From NCBI GenBank assembly GCA_001786365.1, contig MFWK01000007.1, positions 27,406 to 52,312 on the forward strand: a DNA stretch of 24,907 nucleotides, in the 5' to 3' direction. The position numbers and the translations under genes are program-made. The notes beneath the pieces are model-generated. The model made no database searches, was not told where the DNA came from, and saw nothing but the letters and a program-made list of their open reading frames with translations. Source of the stretch: Candidatus Nomurabacteria bacterium RIFOXYD2_FULL_35_12 (GTDB lineage Bacteria > Patescibacteriota > Minisyncoccia > Phycocordibacterales > UBA9973). Positions within the stretch are counted from its first letter, which is position 1, and each line of letters starts with the position of its first letter. Shown here piece by piece: positions 1 to 5,676 of the stretch.

Positions 1-1
1 C

Positions 2-259
2 TCAAACGACGAACATCATTTGGAAAATTGGGGTAAGGCTGGTAGAACTCGTTGGAAAGGAATCCGTCCTACAGTTCGAGGTACTGCTATGAACCCAGTA
101 GACCATCCATACGGAGGAGGAGAAGGCAGACAAGGCCGTGGAACAAAGCGTCCAAAGACTATGTGGGGTAAAGTTACCGGAGGCAGAAAGACCCGCAAGC
201 CAAAAAGATATTCTCAAGTATTCATCGTTTCTCGCCGAAAGACGGGTAAGAATAAATAG
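2..259 (+). CDS. rplB: 50S ribosomal protein L2, C-terminal part (truncated by window edge)
   Basis: This is the last 85 codons of L2, a primary 23S rRNA-binding protein near the peptidyl-transferase centre. The reading frame is open from base 2, so the N-terminal part lies outside the window. The strongly conserved C-terminal signature is present: RPTVRGTAMNPVDHPYGGGE, with the histidine implicated in peptidyl-transferase activity, followed by a basic tail. L2 normally sits directly upstream of rpsS, and it does here. However, a terminator directly follows and rpsS has its own promoter more than 450 bp away, so the usual S10/spc-type operon is transcriptionally split at this point. Identification is certain; only the partial length limits the entry. 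Confidence 0.97.
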   Translation, partial: SNDEHHLENWGKAGRTRWKGIRPTVRGTAMNPVDHPYGGGEGRQGRGTKRPKTMWGKVTGGRKTRKPKRYSQVFIVSRRKTGKNK

Positions 260-270
260 AAACTAATATA

Positions 271-301
271 AAATACAGAGGCAAAACCTCTGTATTTTTT
301 T
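271..301 (+). terminator. Intrinsic terminator after rplB
   Basis: A perfect 11-bp stem (AAATACAGAGG 271-281 with CCTCTGTATTT 287-297) has a 5-nt loop and runs into seven T residues. It starts about 12 bp after the L2 stop codon. It shows that the operon ends here rather than continuing into rpsS. Confidence 0.9.
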
Positions 302-302
302 G

Positions 303-331
303 TTGTTTTATTTTTTATTATGTGGTATAAA
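303..331 (+). promoter_or_regulatory. Predicted promoter for the unidentified 340-725 transcript
   Basis: A -35-like TTGTTT (303-308), a 17-bp spacer and a -10-like TATAAA (326-331) with an upstream TGG extended element are present just downstream of the rplB terminator. The -35 is weak. The promoter is inferred partly because a strong terminator ends the same unit near 730. Confidence 0.5.
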
Positions 332-382
332 AATAGACAGAACAAAGTAAATAGTGGGTCATATGTAATGGCTCACGAAATG

Positions 383-393
383 AAGGAGGTGAT
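383..393 (+). promoter_or_regulatory. Perfect extended Shine-Dalgarno site
   Basis: AAGGAGGTGAT is complementary over 11 bases to the usual 3' end of 16S rRNA, and its GGAGG core lies 8 nt before the ATG at 398. Almost no other gene in this window has a recognisable Shine-Dalgarno site, so this one is exceptional. The same bases could instead be part of an RNA structure. Confidence 0.5.
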
Positions 394-397
394 AGTA

Positions 398-508
398 ATG
401 GTAAGAAGAAAGCAGATATTGAAAGAGTTGGACCAAAAGTTTCTGAGGCAGAGAGAAGAGCGCTGGATGAGGCTTTTCCTTTGTGTCAGAATCTGGGGCA
501 GTGTGTAG
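398..508 (+). CDS. Possible small basic protein (36 aa)
   Basis: The ORF starts at an ATG placed ideally behind the AAGGAGGTGAT site and runs 36 codons. The product would be highly basic and helical at its N-terminus (MVRRKQILKELDQKF...) with a hydrophobic, aromatic end (MRLFLCVRIWGSV). I recognise no family. The same frame stays open upstream to an ATG at 320, but the start at 398 is favoured by the ribosome-binding site. The region may simply be a non-coding RNA, so coding status is uncertain. Confidence 0.3.
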   Translation: MVRRKQILKELDQKFLRQREERWMRLFLCVRIWGSV

Positions 509-564
509 TGAACTGCAGTCAATAACACGACGGGCATAAGTGCCCAAGAATAAGGAAAGTCAGT

Positions 565-660
565 ATGCATTGGAAGAGGAAGAGAAGGAATGACCGTGGT
601 CTCAAGATGACAGTTCGAGCCAAGTGTGCTCGACGGTGTTGGGATCCGGACGAGGAGTAG
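565..660 (+). CDS. Possible small basic protein (31 aa)
   Basis: A 31-codon ORF with a purine-rich AAGGAAAG five bases upstream of its ATG. The product would be very basic (KRKRR near the start) with two cysteines and an acidic end. It lies in the same transcript as the 36-aa ORF and ends shortly before the strong terminator. There is no recognisable family. It could be chance within a purine-rich RNA. Confidence 0.2.
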   Translation: MHWKRKRRNDRGLKMTVRAKCARRCWDPDEE

Positions 661-688
661 GAACAAGGAGAAGACGTATCTTTCGGTA

Positions 689-735
689 GGGAGTGGGTCA
701 CGTACGCGTGGCCCACTCCCAATCTATTTTTATTT
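689..735 (+). terminator. Strong intrinsic terminator (14-bp stem, UACG loop)
   Basis: GGGAGTGGGTCACG (689-702) pairs over 14 bp, with one T-G pair, with CGTGGCCCACTCCC (707-720) around a TACG loop of the UNCG type. It is followed by a T-rich stretch. It closes the 338-725 transcription unit and separates it from the rpsS promoter. Confidence 0.85.
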
Positions 736-761
736 GACATTTTACTCTTATTTGCTAATAT
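734..761 (+). promoter_or_regulatory. Promoter of the rpsS ribosomal protein operon
   Basis: A consensus -35 TTGACA (734-739), a 16-bp spacer and an extended -10 TGC-TAATAT (753-761). The same layout, TTGACT with an extended TGC-TAGTAT, precedes rpsN at 5539-5567. This gives the S19-L5 gene string its own promoter. Confidence 0.85.
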
Positions 762-767
762 AAAACC

Positions 768-790
768 AAGCTCGTTAGGAGCTTTTTGTT
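768..790 (+). terminator. Attenuator-like hairpin in the rpsS leader
   Basis: AAGCTC (768-773), a 5-nt GTTAG loop and GAGCTT (779-784) run into TTTTTGTTT only a few bases downstream of the expected transcription start. The short stem and T-tract look like a weak early terminator or attenuator. Regulation is inferred only. Confidence 0.4.
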
Positions 791-800
791 TACTGTGGAT

Positions 801-929
801 ATGATCCCGTTAGAGATTATTTAGTTAAGATTTAATGGATTACATAACACATAGATTAAAGTTTGATTATTAATTTTAAGTAAGAAAATATGACGGAAAT
901 CTAAAGATTTCCTATCTCTAACGGGATGA
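801..929 (+). mobile_element. Start-codon inverted-repeat element at rpsS (copy 1, 121 bp)
   Basis: The left end TCCCGTTAGAGAT (805-817) and right end ATCTCTAACGGGA (914-926) are perfect 13-bp inverted repeats (14 bp counting A804/T927). The final A is the first base of the rpsS ATG. ATGA occurs both immediately left of the element (801-804) and at the start of rpsS (926-929), which looks like a target duplication. The inner ends GATTATTTA and TTCCTATCTC closely match those of the GIY-YIG-bearing copy at ftsH, so this appears to be an internally deleted relative. A local hairpin, GGAAATC/GATTTCC (895-912), lies just before the right end. No ORF of note is inside. Confidence 0.75.
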
Positions 930-1285
930 CCAGATCAATCAAAAAAGGCATATTCGTTGATGAAAGGCTCTTAAAAAAGATTGCCGGCAAAAACCCGTTG
1001 CAAACTCCTACCATCAAGACTTGGAAAAGGGCTTGTGTCATTTCCCCTGAGATGCTCGGTTTCACTTTTGGTGTTTATAATGGAAAAGTTCATGTGGATG
1101 TCCTTGTCACCGAAGACATGGTGGGTCACAGACTGGGAGAATTTTCTCCAACAAAGAAATTTACAAAGCACGGCGGAAAGATGCAGAAAGAACTCGAACA
1201 AAAGAAAATGGAAGCAGAAATAACTGCTGCCAAAGGAGCGACAGCCGCAGCCGCTGATGCAAAAGGAGGCGCAGCTAAAAAATAA
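926..1285 (+). CDS. rpsS: 30S ribosomal protein S19
   Basis: S19 binds 16S rRNA in the small-subunit head and contacts the A-site finger. The protein starts with the family hallmark (TRSIKKGIFVDERLLKK) and carries the conserved core through GHRLGEFSPTKKFTKHGGK at about residues 67-85. At 119 aa it is longer than the usual ~90 aa because of an Ala/Lys-rich low-complexity tail from about residue 90. The ATG is the only sensible start and lies exactly at the right end of inverted-repeat element copy 1. No Shine-Dalgarno site is present, since the bases just upstream are the element end CTAACGGG. It is first in the rpsS-rplE gene string. Confidence 0.97.
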   Translation: MTRSIKKGIFVDERLLKKIAGKNPLQTPTIKTWKRACVISPEMLGFTFGVYNGKVHVDVLVTEDMVGHRLGEFSPTKKFTKHGGKMQKELEQKKMEAEITAAKGATAAAADAKGGAAKK

Positions 1286-1299
1286 TTATAACTAATAAC

Positions 1300-1710
1300 A
1301 TGAAAGCATTTTTAAAAAATTACAGACAGGCTCCCAGAAAAGTTCGCTTAGTGGCGGACCTGATAAAAGGCAAGACAGTAGGGCAGGCAATAGCTGAGCT
1401 TGATTTCTTGGCAAAAAGAGCAGGACTACCGATAAAGAAACTTTTACTTTCTGCAGTTGCTAATGCAAAGTCCATGGGAATAGATGAGAATAATTTATTT
1501 ATAAAAGAATTACGAGTAGATAAAGGCATAACAATGAAAAGAATGATGCCAGCAGCGATGGGTACCGGACACAGAATAAACAAGCGCACAAGCCATTTAA
1601 ATATTCTTTTAGCAGAAAAAGTTGTCGCAGCTCCGACGTCTAAAAGAGTCGGAGTCCCGACCGCAAGCGTCGGGATTAAAAAGTCAAAGAAAGCAAAAGC
1701 AAAAAAGTAA
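1300..1710 (+). CDS. rplV: 50S ribosomal protein L22
   Basis: L22 lines the nascent-peptide exit tunnel. Its core is recognisable: MKAFLKNYRQAPRKVRLVAD at the N-terminus, then the beta-hairpin region with RMMPAAMGTGHRINKRTSHL at about residues 86-105. It is 136 aa against a usual ~110. The extra length is a C-terminal tail from about residue 108 encoded by two tandem DNA palindromes (1631-1675), followed by a Lys/Ala-rich end. The tail may be derived from a repeat insertion rather than from the ancestral protein. It starts 14 bp after rpsS and is cotranscribed. Confidence 0.96.
   Translation: MKAFLKNYRQAPRKVRLVADLIKGKTVGQAIAELDFLAKRAGLPIKKLLLSAVANAKSMGIDENNLFIKELRVDKGITMKRMMPAAMGTGHRINKRTSHLNILLAEKVVAAPTSKRVGVPTASVGIKKSKKAKAKK
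1631..1675 (+). repeat. Tandem palindromes inside the 3' end of rplV
   Basis: Two adjacent hairpin-forming repeats are present: CTCCGAC 1631-1637 with GTCGGAG 1648-1654, and TCCCGAC 1655-1661 with GTCGGGA 1669-1675. The core GCTCCGACG reappears in a perfect palindrome within the tmRNA gene at 23363-23389. This suggests a dispersed palindromic element that can sit in both protein-coding and RNA genes. Confidence 0.6.
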
Positions 1711-1723
1711 TTTTAAAAATTTT

Positions 1724-2434
1724 ATGTCAAAAATAGTACATCCATACGCACATAGATTGATAATATTAAGAGACTGGAAGTCTCGTTGGTTTGCTGATCC
1801 TAAAAAATACGTCTCTTATCTAAAAGGAGATGTTTTGATACGTCAATTTTTGGAAAAGAAATTGCGTGGAATGTATGTTTCTACAATTGAAATTGAAAGA
1901 AGCAGAAAAGCTACCAGATTTATCATAAAAACTTCTCGTCCGGGTCTTATTATCGGCCGAAGTGGTGAAGGGGCTACAAAGTTAAAAGAAGAAATCTTGA
2001 AGAAAATGGATAAATTAAAAATTCCACGACCGGAAGATTTCAAGCTGGAAGTTATGGAAATTTCAAACCCAGAAGCCGACGCTGCTATTGTGGCTTATAT
2101 GATTGCCGAAGGTTTAGAGAAAAGAATGCCTTATCGTAGAGTTATCAAGACAATCATAGAAAAAGTAATGCAAGCACGCGGAGTAGAAGGAGCGAGAGTT
2201 GTCCTTTCAGGCAGGCTTGGAGGAGCTGATATCGCCCGCACCGAAGAACTCAAGCGCGGAAGCATCCCACTTCAGACTTTCAGAGCAGATATAGATTTCA
2301 AGCGAGAACGCGCAACCATGTCGTATGGAGTTATTGGAGTAAAAGTTTGGATTTATCGCGGTAAGATTTTTGCGGACAAAAAGCCTGCTCGTTCTGAAGT
2401 AGCGGGTGATAAAAAAGAAGTTAAATTAGATTAA
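1724..2434 (+). CDS. rpsC: 30S ribosomal protein S3
   Basis: S3 lies at the mRNA entry tunnel and has helicase-related function. From the ATG at 1724 it is 236 aa, a typical length. The frame stays open upstream, but the sequence beginning MSKIVHPYAHRLIILRDWKS matches the family N-terminus. The type II KH domain carries its GxxG loop as GRSG at residues 78-81, and the C-terminal domain has the conserved GVEGARVVLSGRLGGADIAR segment. It follows rplV by 13 bp with no visible ribosome-binding site and is 4 bp from rplP. Confidence 0.97.
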   Translation: MSKIVHPYAHRLIILRDWKSRWFADPKKYVSYLKGDVLIRQFLEKKLRGMYVSTIEIERSRKATRFIIKTSRPGLIIGRSGEGATKLKEEILKKMDKLKIPRPEDFKLEVMEISNPEADAAIVAYMIAEGLEKRMPYRRVIKTIIEKVMQARGVEGARVVLSGRLGGADIARTEELKRGSIPLQTFRADIDFKRERATMSYGVIGVKVWIYRGKIFADKKPARSEVAGDKKEVKLD

Positions 2435-2438
2435 ATAT

Positions 2439-2867
2439 ATGTTAGTACCAAAAAAAGTAAAATTTAGAAAATGGCAGACAGGCCGAATGAATCAAAAGGC
2501 AAAGACACCGGACACTCGTGGTTCAAAGCTTTCTTTTGGTTCTTATGGGCTCAAATCTACTTCTCAAGCTCGCGTAAAATCTCCTCAAATTGAAGCTGCT
2601 CGAAAGGTTATCGCCCGCACGCTTACAAAGGCCGGCAAGTATTGGATTCGTATTTTTCCAGACAGACCTTATACTTCCAAACCACCAGAGATGGGAATGG
2701 GAAAGGGAAAGGGAGATCCACAAGGATATTGTTTTGATGTTTTTCCAGGACGTGTTATTTTTGAAGTGGACGGAGTAGAGGAAAAGGTTGCAACTGAGGC
2801 ATTGCGAAAAGCCGGTAGTAAATTACCTATTTCTGTCAGAATAATCAGTAGAGCTCATAAACAGTAG
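2439..2867 (+). CDS. rplP: 50S ribosomal protein L16
   Basis: L16 helps organise the A-site tRNA region of 23S rRNA. The 142-aa protein has the usual length and start (MLVPKKVKFRKWQTGRM), the core AARKVIARTLTKAGKYWIRI at about residues 54-73 and the KGKGDP loop near residue 90. It lies 4 bp after rpsC. Downstream, a 38-bp AT-rich repeat fills most of the gap to rpmC. Confidence 0.97.
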   Translation: MLVPKKVKFRKWQTGRMNQKAKTPDTRGSKLSFGSYGLKSTSQARVKSPQIEAARKVIARTLTKAGKYWIRIFPDRPYTSKPPEMGMGKGKGDPQGYCFDVFPGRVIFEVDGVEEKVATEALRKAGSKLPISVRIISRAHKQ

Positions 2868-2870
2868 AAT

Positions 2871-2908
2871 TAGTTGAAAGTTTATAAAGTTTTAAAGTTC
2901 ATAAAGTA
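2871..2908 (+). repeat. 38-bp intergenic repeat, direct copy (before rpmC)
   Basis: The unit begins TAGTTGAAAGTTTATAAAG and ends AAAGTTCATAAAGTA, built from a 9-bp motif close to AAGTTNATA. Its reverse complement, with only two differences in 38 positions, lies between rpsN and rpsH (5928-5965). Shorter versions occur at most other junctions of this operon. Confidence 0.8.
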
Positions 2909-2910
2909 AA

Positions 2911-3102
2911 ATGACAAAGAAAAAAGATAATTTTAAAAATATGAAAGAAGTCGAGCTCAAGAAAGAACTTGTTACTTTGCAAAAAAGTGTCAGAGTTATA
3001 AGATTCAAAGCAGAAGGTTCAAAGTCAAAGAATGTGAAGGAGGTTTCGACTTTACGCAAACAAATAGCTCGTATAATGACAGAATTAAATCGCAAAAAGT
3101 AG
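2911..3102 (+). CDS. rpmC: 50S ribosomal protein L29
   Basis: A 63-aa, two-helix protein that sits at the exit tunnel and contributes to the docking site for signal recognition particle and trigger factor. The pattern ELKKELVTLQKSVRVIRFKA followed by STLRKQIARIMTELNRKK is typical of L29. Position between rplP and rpsQ confirms it. A 38-bp repeat lies directly upstream of its ATG and a short version directly downstream. Confidence 0.93.
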   Translation: MTKKKDNFKNMKEVELKKELVTLQKSVRVIRFKAEGSKSKNVKEVSTLRKQIARIMTELNRKK

Positions 3103-3103
3103 A

Positions 3104-3123
3104 AAGTTATAAAGTTGTAAAGA
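3104..3123 (+). repeat. Short copy of the intergenic AAGTTATAAAG repeat
   Basis: The rpmC-rpsQ spacer contains AAGTTATAAAGTTGTAAAG, about two units of the 9-bp motif found at the other junctions of this operon. Confidence 0.6.
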
Positions 3124-3127
3124 ATAT

Positions 3128-3400
3128 ATGACAAAAAAAATACAAGAAAAAAATACAGAAATAAAGGAGAATAAAGGCAGAGTCTTAAAAGGGGTAGTTG
3201 TTTCGGACAAGATGGATAAAACCGTTGTTGTTTCTGTATCCAGATTCATCAAACATCCTTTTTACGGAAAATATTATAAAGTGAGCAAGAAATACAAAGC
3301 TCATGATGAAGAAAATAAATATAAAGTCGGAGATAATGTAGAAATAGTCGAAACGAGACCAATTTCAAAAGAAAAACACTTTAGAGTTATAAAGTTATAA
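3128..3400 (+). CDS. rpsQ: 30S ribosomal protein S17
   Basis: S17 is an OB-fold primary 16S rRNA-binding protein. The 90-aa product has GVVVSDKMDKTVVVSVSRF at about residues 22-40, then HPFYGKYYKVSKKYKAHDE and the VGDNVEIVETRPISKEKHFR signature. The last residues (RVIKL) and the stop codon are encoded by a copy of the intergenic AGTTATAAAGTTATAA repeat, so the repeat supplies the C-terminus. rplN follows after 10 bp. Confidence 0.96.
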   Translation: MTKKIQEKNTEIKENKGRVLKGVVVSDKMDKTVVVSVSRFIKHPFYGKYYKVSKKYKAHDEENKYKVGDNVEIVETRPISKEKHFRVIKL

Positions 3401-3410
3401 AGAAAAAATT

Positions 3411-3782
3411 ATGATACAAGCAGGAACATGGGTAAAAATCGCAGATAACGCCGGAGGCACCGTGGGTAAGGTGTTCAAGATTTTAGGATCTTCCAAAAAA
3501 AGATATGCTACTTTGGGTGAGCAAGTTATTATTGCTGTGAAAGTAGCAAGCCCTAGAAAGGCCGTGAAGAAAAAAGACGTTCATCAGGCTGTAATTGTGC
3601 GCACCAGAAACGCTTTTAGAAGGCATGATGGTTCTTATATTCGTTTTGATGATAATGCCGTGGTTTTGCTCGAAAAAGGCAAACTTGATCCAAAAGCTGG
3701 ACGCGTATTCGGTCCGATTCCAAGAGAGCTTGCGGAAAAAGGATTTCAAAAAATAATTTCATTAGCGCAGGAAGTAATTTAA
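3411..3782 (+). CDS. rplN: 50S ribosomal protein L14
   Basis: A 123-aa protein, exactly the family length. L14 forms an intersubunit bridge and contacts L19. Typical features are the start MIQAGTWVKIADNAGG, the middle RTRNAFRRHDGSYIRFDDNA at about residues 64-83 and the ending FGPIPRELAEKGFQKIISLA. The usual order rpsQ-rplN-rplX is kept. A perfect 32-bp palindrome lies just after its stop codon. Confidence 0.97.
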   Translation: MIQAGTWVKIADNAGGTVGKVFKILGSSKKRYATLGEQVIIAVKVASPRKAVKKKDVHQAVIVRTRNAFRRHDGSYIRFDDNAVVLLEKGKLDPKAGRVFGPIPRELAEKGFQKIISLAQEVI

Positions 3783-3787
3783 TACAA

Positions 3788-3819
3788 AAGGCAAGACCTA
3801 ACATGTTAGGTCTTGCCTT
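3788..3819 (+). repeat. Perfect 32-bp palindrome between rplN and rplX
   Basis: AAGGCAAGACCTAACA is followed at once by its reverse complement, with the centre between 3803 and 3804. As RNA it would form a very stable hairpin. No T-tract follows on the + strand, so it is not an ordinary terminator. It could be an mRNA processing or partial attenuation site, or a small palindromic insertion. Confidence 0.85.
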
Positions 3820-3847
3820 AGAAACATAGAAAATAATAAACAAATAT

Positions 3848-4066
3848 ATGAAAATAAAAAAAGGAGATGAAGTAAAAATAATAACTGGTAAAGACAAAGG
3901 CAAAAAAGGCAAGATTGTTAATGTTTTAGTGAAGGAAAATAAAGTCATTGTCGAAGGAGCAAATATGATGAAAAAGCATCAGCGTCCCAGAAAGTCCGGC
4001 GAAAAAGGAAGTATGAAGAATATTGAAATGCCGATAGATGCTTCAAATGTTAAAAAGATAGCTTAA
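3848..4066 (+). CDS. rplX: 50S ribosomal protein L24 (short form)
   Basis: L24 initiates large-subunit assembly. The 72-aa protein has the N-terminal KOW motif (MKIKKGDEVKIITGKDKGKKGKI) and the HQRPRKSGEKG segment, but it is about 30 aa shorter than typical bacterial L24 at the C-terminus. Shortening is in keeping with reduced ribosomal proteins in CPR bacteria. It lies between a 32-bp palindrome and rplE, whose start is 7 bp downstream. Confidence 0.93.
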   Translation: MKIKKGDEVKIITGKDKGKKGKIVNVLVKENKVIVEGANMMKKHQRPRKSGEKGSMKNIEMPIDASNVKKIA

Positions 4067-4073
4067 AAATATA

Positions 4074-4661
4074 ATGAAACATTTAACTGTAAAAGAAAAA
4101 GTAATAGGAGTTTTTGAAAAAATGAAAAAAAATTCTGGGGCGTTAAGCTCGGAGTTTCACTATAAAAACGTTATGGCTATGCCTAAAATGCAAAAGATTG
4201 TTGTTAATGTCGGCACAGGCACAGCTATCAAAAAAGATAAAAATAAAAATGAGGCTATTGCTCTTCGTTTGGCAAAAATCACAGGTCAAAAAGGAGCTTT
4301 GCGAGGTGCAAAACAATCAATCGCGTCTTTTAAAACGAGACAAGGTGACCCGATAGGTATAGTGGTGACCCTCCGAGGGAGCAGAATGTATGCTTTTCTT
4401 GAGAAGCTTATTAATGTTGCTCTTCCTCGTACAAAAGACTTTCGTGGTATTTCCCGCAAATCAGTGGATGATATAGGTAATTTAACTATTGGTATAAAAG
4501 AACACACCATTTTCCCTGAAACAGCCGATGAAGATATTCGCGATGTTTTTGGTCTTTCTATTACCCTCGTTTGCACAGCTAAAAATAAAAAAGAAGGCAC
4601 AGCATTCTTTGAACTTCTAGGTATTCCTTTTAAGAAAGAAGAGGAAAAGAAAAAGAAATAA
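4074..4661 (+). CDS. rplE: 50S ribosomal protein L5
   Basis: L5 binds 5S rRNA and contacts the P-site tRNA. The 195-aa protein has the conserved MPKMQKIVVNVGTG motif near residue 36, the QSIASFKTRQGDPIG region near residue 82 and the LPRTKDFRGISRKSVDDIGN block. It carries a short N-terminal extension and a Lys/Glu-rich tail. In most bacteria rpsN follows directly. Here two unrelated genes and a new promoter intervene. Confidence 0.97.
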   Translation: MKHLTVKEKVIGVFEKMKKNSGALSSEFHYKNVMAMPKMQKIVVNVGTGTAIKKDKNKNEAIALRLAKITGQKGALRGAKQSIASFKTRQGDPIGIVVTLRGSRMYAFLEKLINVALPRTKDFRGISRKSVDDIGNLTIGIKEHTIFPETADEDIRDVFGLSITLVCTAKNKKEGTAFFELLGIPFKKEEEKKKK

Positions 4662-4663
4662 GG

Positions 4664-4669
4664 TATAAT
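4664..4669 (+). promoter_or_regulatory. -10 box of a leaderless promoter for the 107-aa membrane protein
   Basis: A consensus TATAAT ends 6 nt before the ATG at 4676, so transcription would begin at or next to the start codon. No clear -35 is seen. Confidence 0.7.
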
Positions 4670-4675
4670 ACCTTT

Positions 4676-4999
4676 ATGGAAGAAGAGATAAAAATAGATA
4701 ATAATCTTGAAATAAATCAAGCTTTAAAAGAGTTTGAACATGAAGCTAGTTTAGAACAGGCAAAAAAAGCTCCAGAAGATAAGAAAAATTCTAACATTCC
4801 AAAGATGGTTCAGTTTATAATGAAACTCTCTGGCCTTCCACAAAAGCAGGCAGAATATACCCTTTTATTTTTTGCAATAATAGCAATTGGTGTTTCAATA
4901 TATTTATTTTTCTTTAGTAGTGGTAATAAACCTAAAATGCTTACTCCAGAAATGATTAAACAAATAAATGAATACAAAGTTCCACTAGATTCTATTTGA
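4676..4999 (+). CDS. Small single-pass membrane protein, unknown function
   Basis: I do not recognise a family. The 107-aa product has an acidic, charged N-terminal half (residues 1-60), one clear hydrophobic segment at about residues 65-80 (LLFFAIIAIGVSIYLFFFSS) and a short C-terminal tail. It has a perfect -10 box 6 nt upstream of its ATG and is followed within 8 bp by a pilin-like gene, so the two form an inserted cassette between rplE and rpsN. A role linked to the pilin is suggested only by adjacency. Confidence 0.75.
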   Translation: MEEEIKIDNNLEINQALKEFEHEASLEQAKKAPEDKKNSNIPKMVQFIMKLSGLPQKQAEYTLLFFAIIAIGVSIYLFFFSSGNKPKMLTPEMIKQINEYKVPLDSI

Positions 5000-5007
5000 T
5001 AATAAAT

Positions 5008-5532
5008 ATGAAGAATTTTAAAAAAGATAATAAAGGTTTTACTCTTATTGAACTTTTAGTTGTTGTGGCTATTATTGCTTTACTTGCGAGTGTTGTGATG
5101 ACTGCTTTGAGTGAAGTGAGAGCAAGAGGGAGAGATTCAAAACGAACTCTTGATATTAAAGAAGTTATGAAAGCGATTGAGATGTATTATTCGGATAATG
5201 GTTATTATCCATATTTAGCCGAAAATCCTGACACAGCATTTACTTATCCGCCTTTTGCGGACTTATTAAAAAATTATATTGTTTCATTACCAACAGATCC
5301 GCTTGGAGACATTTGGCATACATATCGATATATAACAGCAACTCAATATCAATCCACAACATATGCTATAAGAGTTAGATTTGAAACAATGAATCAAACT
5401 GGCATAATATTTGGGAATCCTTCATATGGATACGGATATTGTTCAACTGGAGTAAATGTACATTATGGGTGGTGGGGTGGGGGAACAACCGAAACGCAAT
5501 TACCTCAATGTACTGCTATTCCGCATATTTAA
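5008..5532 (+). CDS. Type IV pilin / pseudopilin-like protein
   Basis: The 174-aa product begins with a class III leader. MKNFKKDNKG is followed by FTLIELLVVVAIIALLASVV, with the cleavage glycine, the phenylalanine at +1 and the essential glutamate at +5. The mature part continues into a long helix and then DSKRTLDIKEVMKAIEMYYS and DNGYYP, typical of GspG/PilA-type pilins. The C-terminal half is Tyr/Gly-rich with two cysteines. A TTG lies 12 bp upstream in frame, but the ATG at 5008 gives the canonical leader. Its position inside the ribosomal protein operon is odd. A prepilin peptidase and assembly ATPase are not in this window. Confidence 0.9.
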   Translation: MKNFKKDNKGFTLIELLVVVAIIALLASVVMTALSEVRARGRDSKRTLDIKEVMKAIEMYYSDNGYYPYLAENPDTAFTYPPFADLLKNYIVSLPTDPLGDIWHTYRYITATQYQSTTYAIRVRFETMNQTGIIFGNPSYGYGYCSTGVNVHYGWWGGGTTETQLPQCTAIPHI

Positions 5533-5538
5533 TTAATA

Positions 5539-5567
5539 TTGACTATTTTCACCCAATTTGCTAGTAT
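5539..5567 (+). promoter_or_regulatory. Promoter of the rpsN-secY gene string
   Basis: -35 TTGACT (5539-5544), a 17-bp spacer and an extended -10 TGC-TAGTAT (5559-5567), nearly the same design as the rpsS promoter. It implies a leader of about 170 nt before rpsN. That leader contains an inverted pair CTATGT/ACATAG (about 5595-5640) that could fold into a hairpin. Confidence 0.8.
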
Positions 5568-5676
5568 AAACAGGTCCAGGAGTTAGGTTTGATCTATGTT
5601 TCTCCTTAAGATTTCAATGAGATTTTAAGAAAATACATAGGATATCACCTATAAATGGGCAATATTTATTTACTTG

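Larger units (their letters stand above)
338..725 (+). ncRNA. Unidentified structured, purine-rich transcript between rplB and rpsS
   Basis: This stretch lies between a predicted promoter and a strong terminator. It is clearly richer in G and A than its AT-rich surroundings. Several local hairpins are visible: GTGGGTC/GGCTCAC (about 355-377, with G-U pairs), GGGCA/TGCCC (532-545) and TCGAGC/GCTCGA (about 615-633). It also contains two short ORFs, at 398-508 and 565-660, the first behind a perfect Shine-Dalgarno site. I could not match it to RNase P RNA (no conserved P4 blocks), tmRNA (found elsewhere in this window), SRP RNA or a group I/II intron core. It may be a structured RNA, a pair of tiny basic proteins, or both. 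The boundaries are inferred from the promoter and terminator. Confidence 0.4.

Noticed and set aside
355..525. An alternative frame reading ...VSEAERRALDEAFPLC... to a TAA at 523
   Set aside because: It looks protein-like but has no ATG, GTG or TTG start and is interrupted upstream by a stop. It is likely a by-product of purine-rich sequence.
338..725. RNase P RNA or a group I/II intron between rplB and rpsS
   Set aside because: GGAAAGTC at 554-561 recalls an RNase P block, but the other conserved blocks are missing, and no intron core or domain V was found.
1622..1723. Longer S3 starting from a TTG at 1622
   Set aside because: The extension overlaps rplV in another frame, and the family N-terminus matches from the ATG at 1724.
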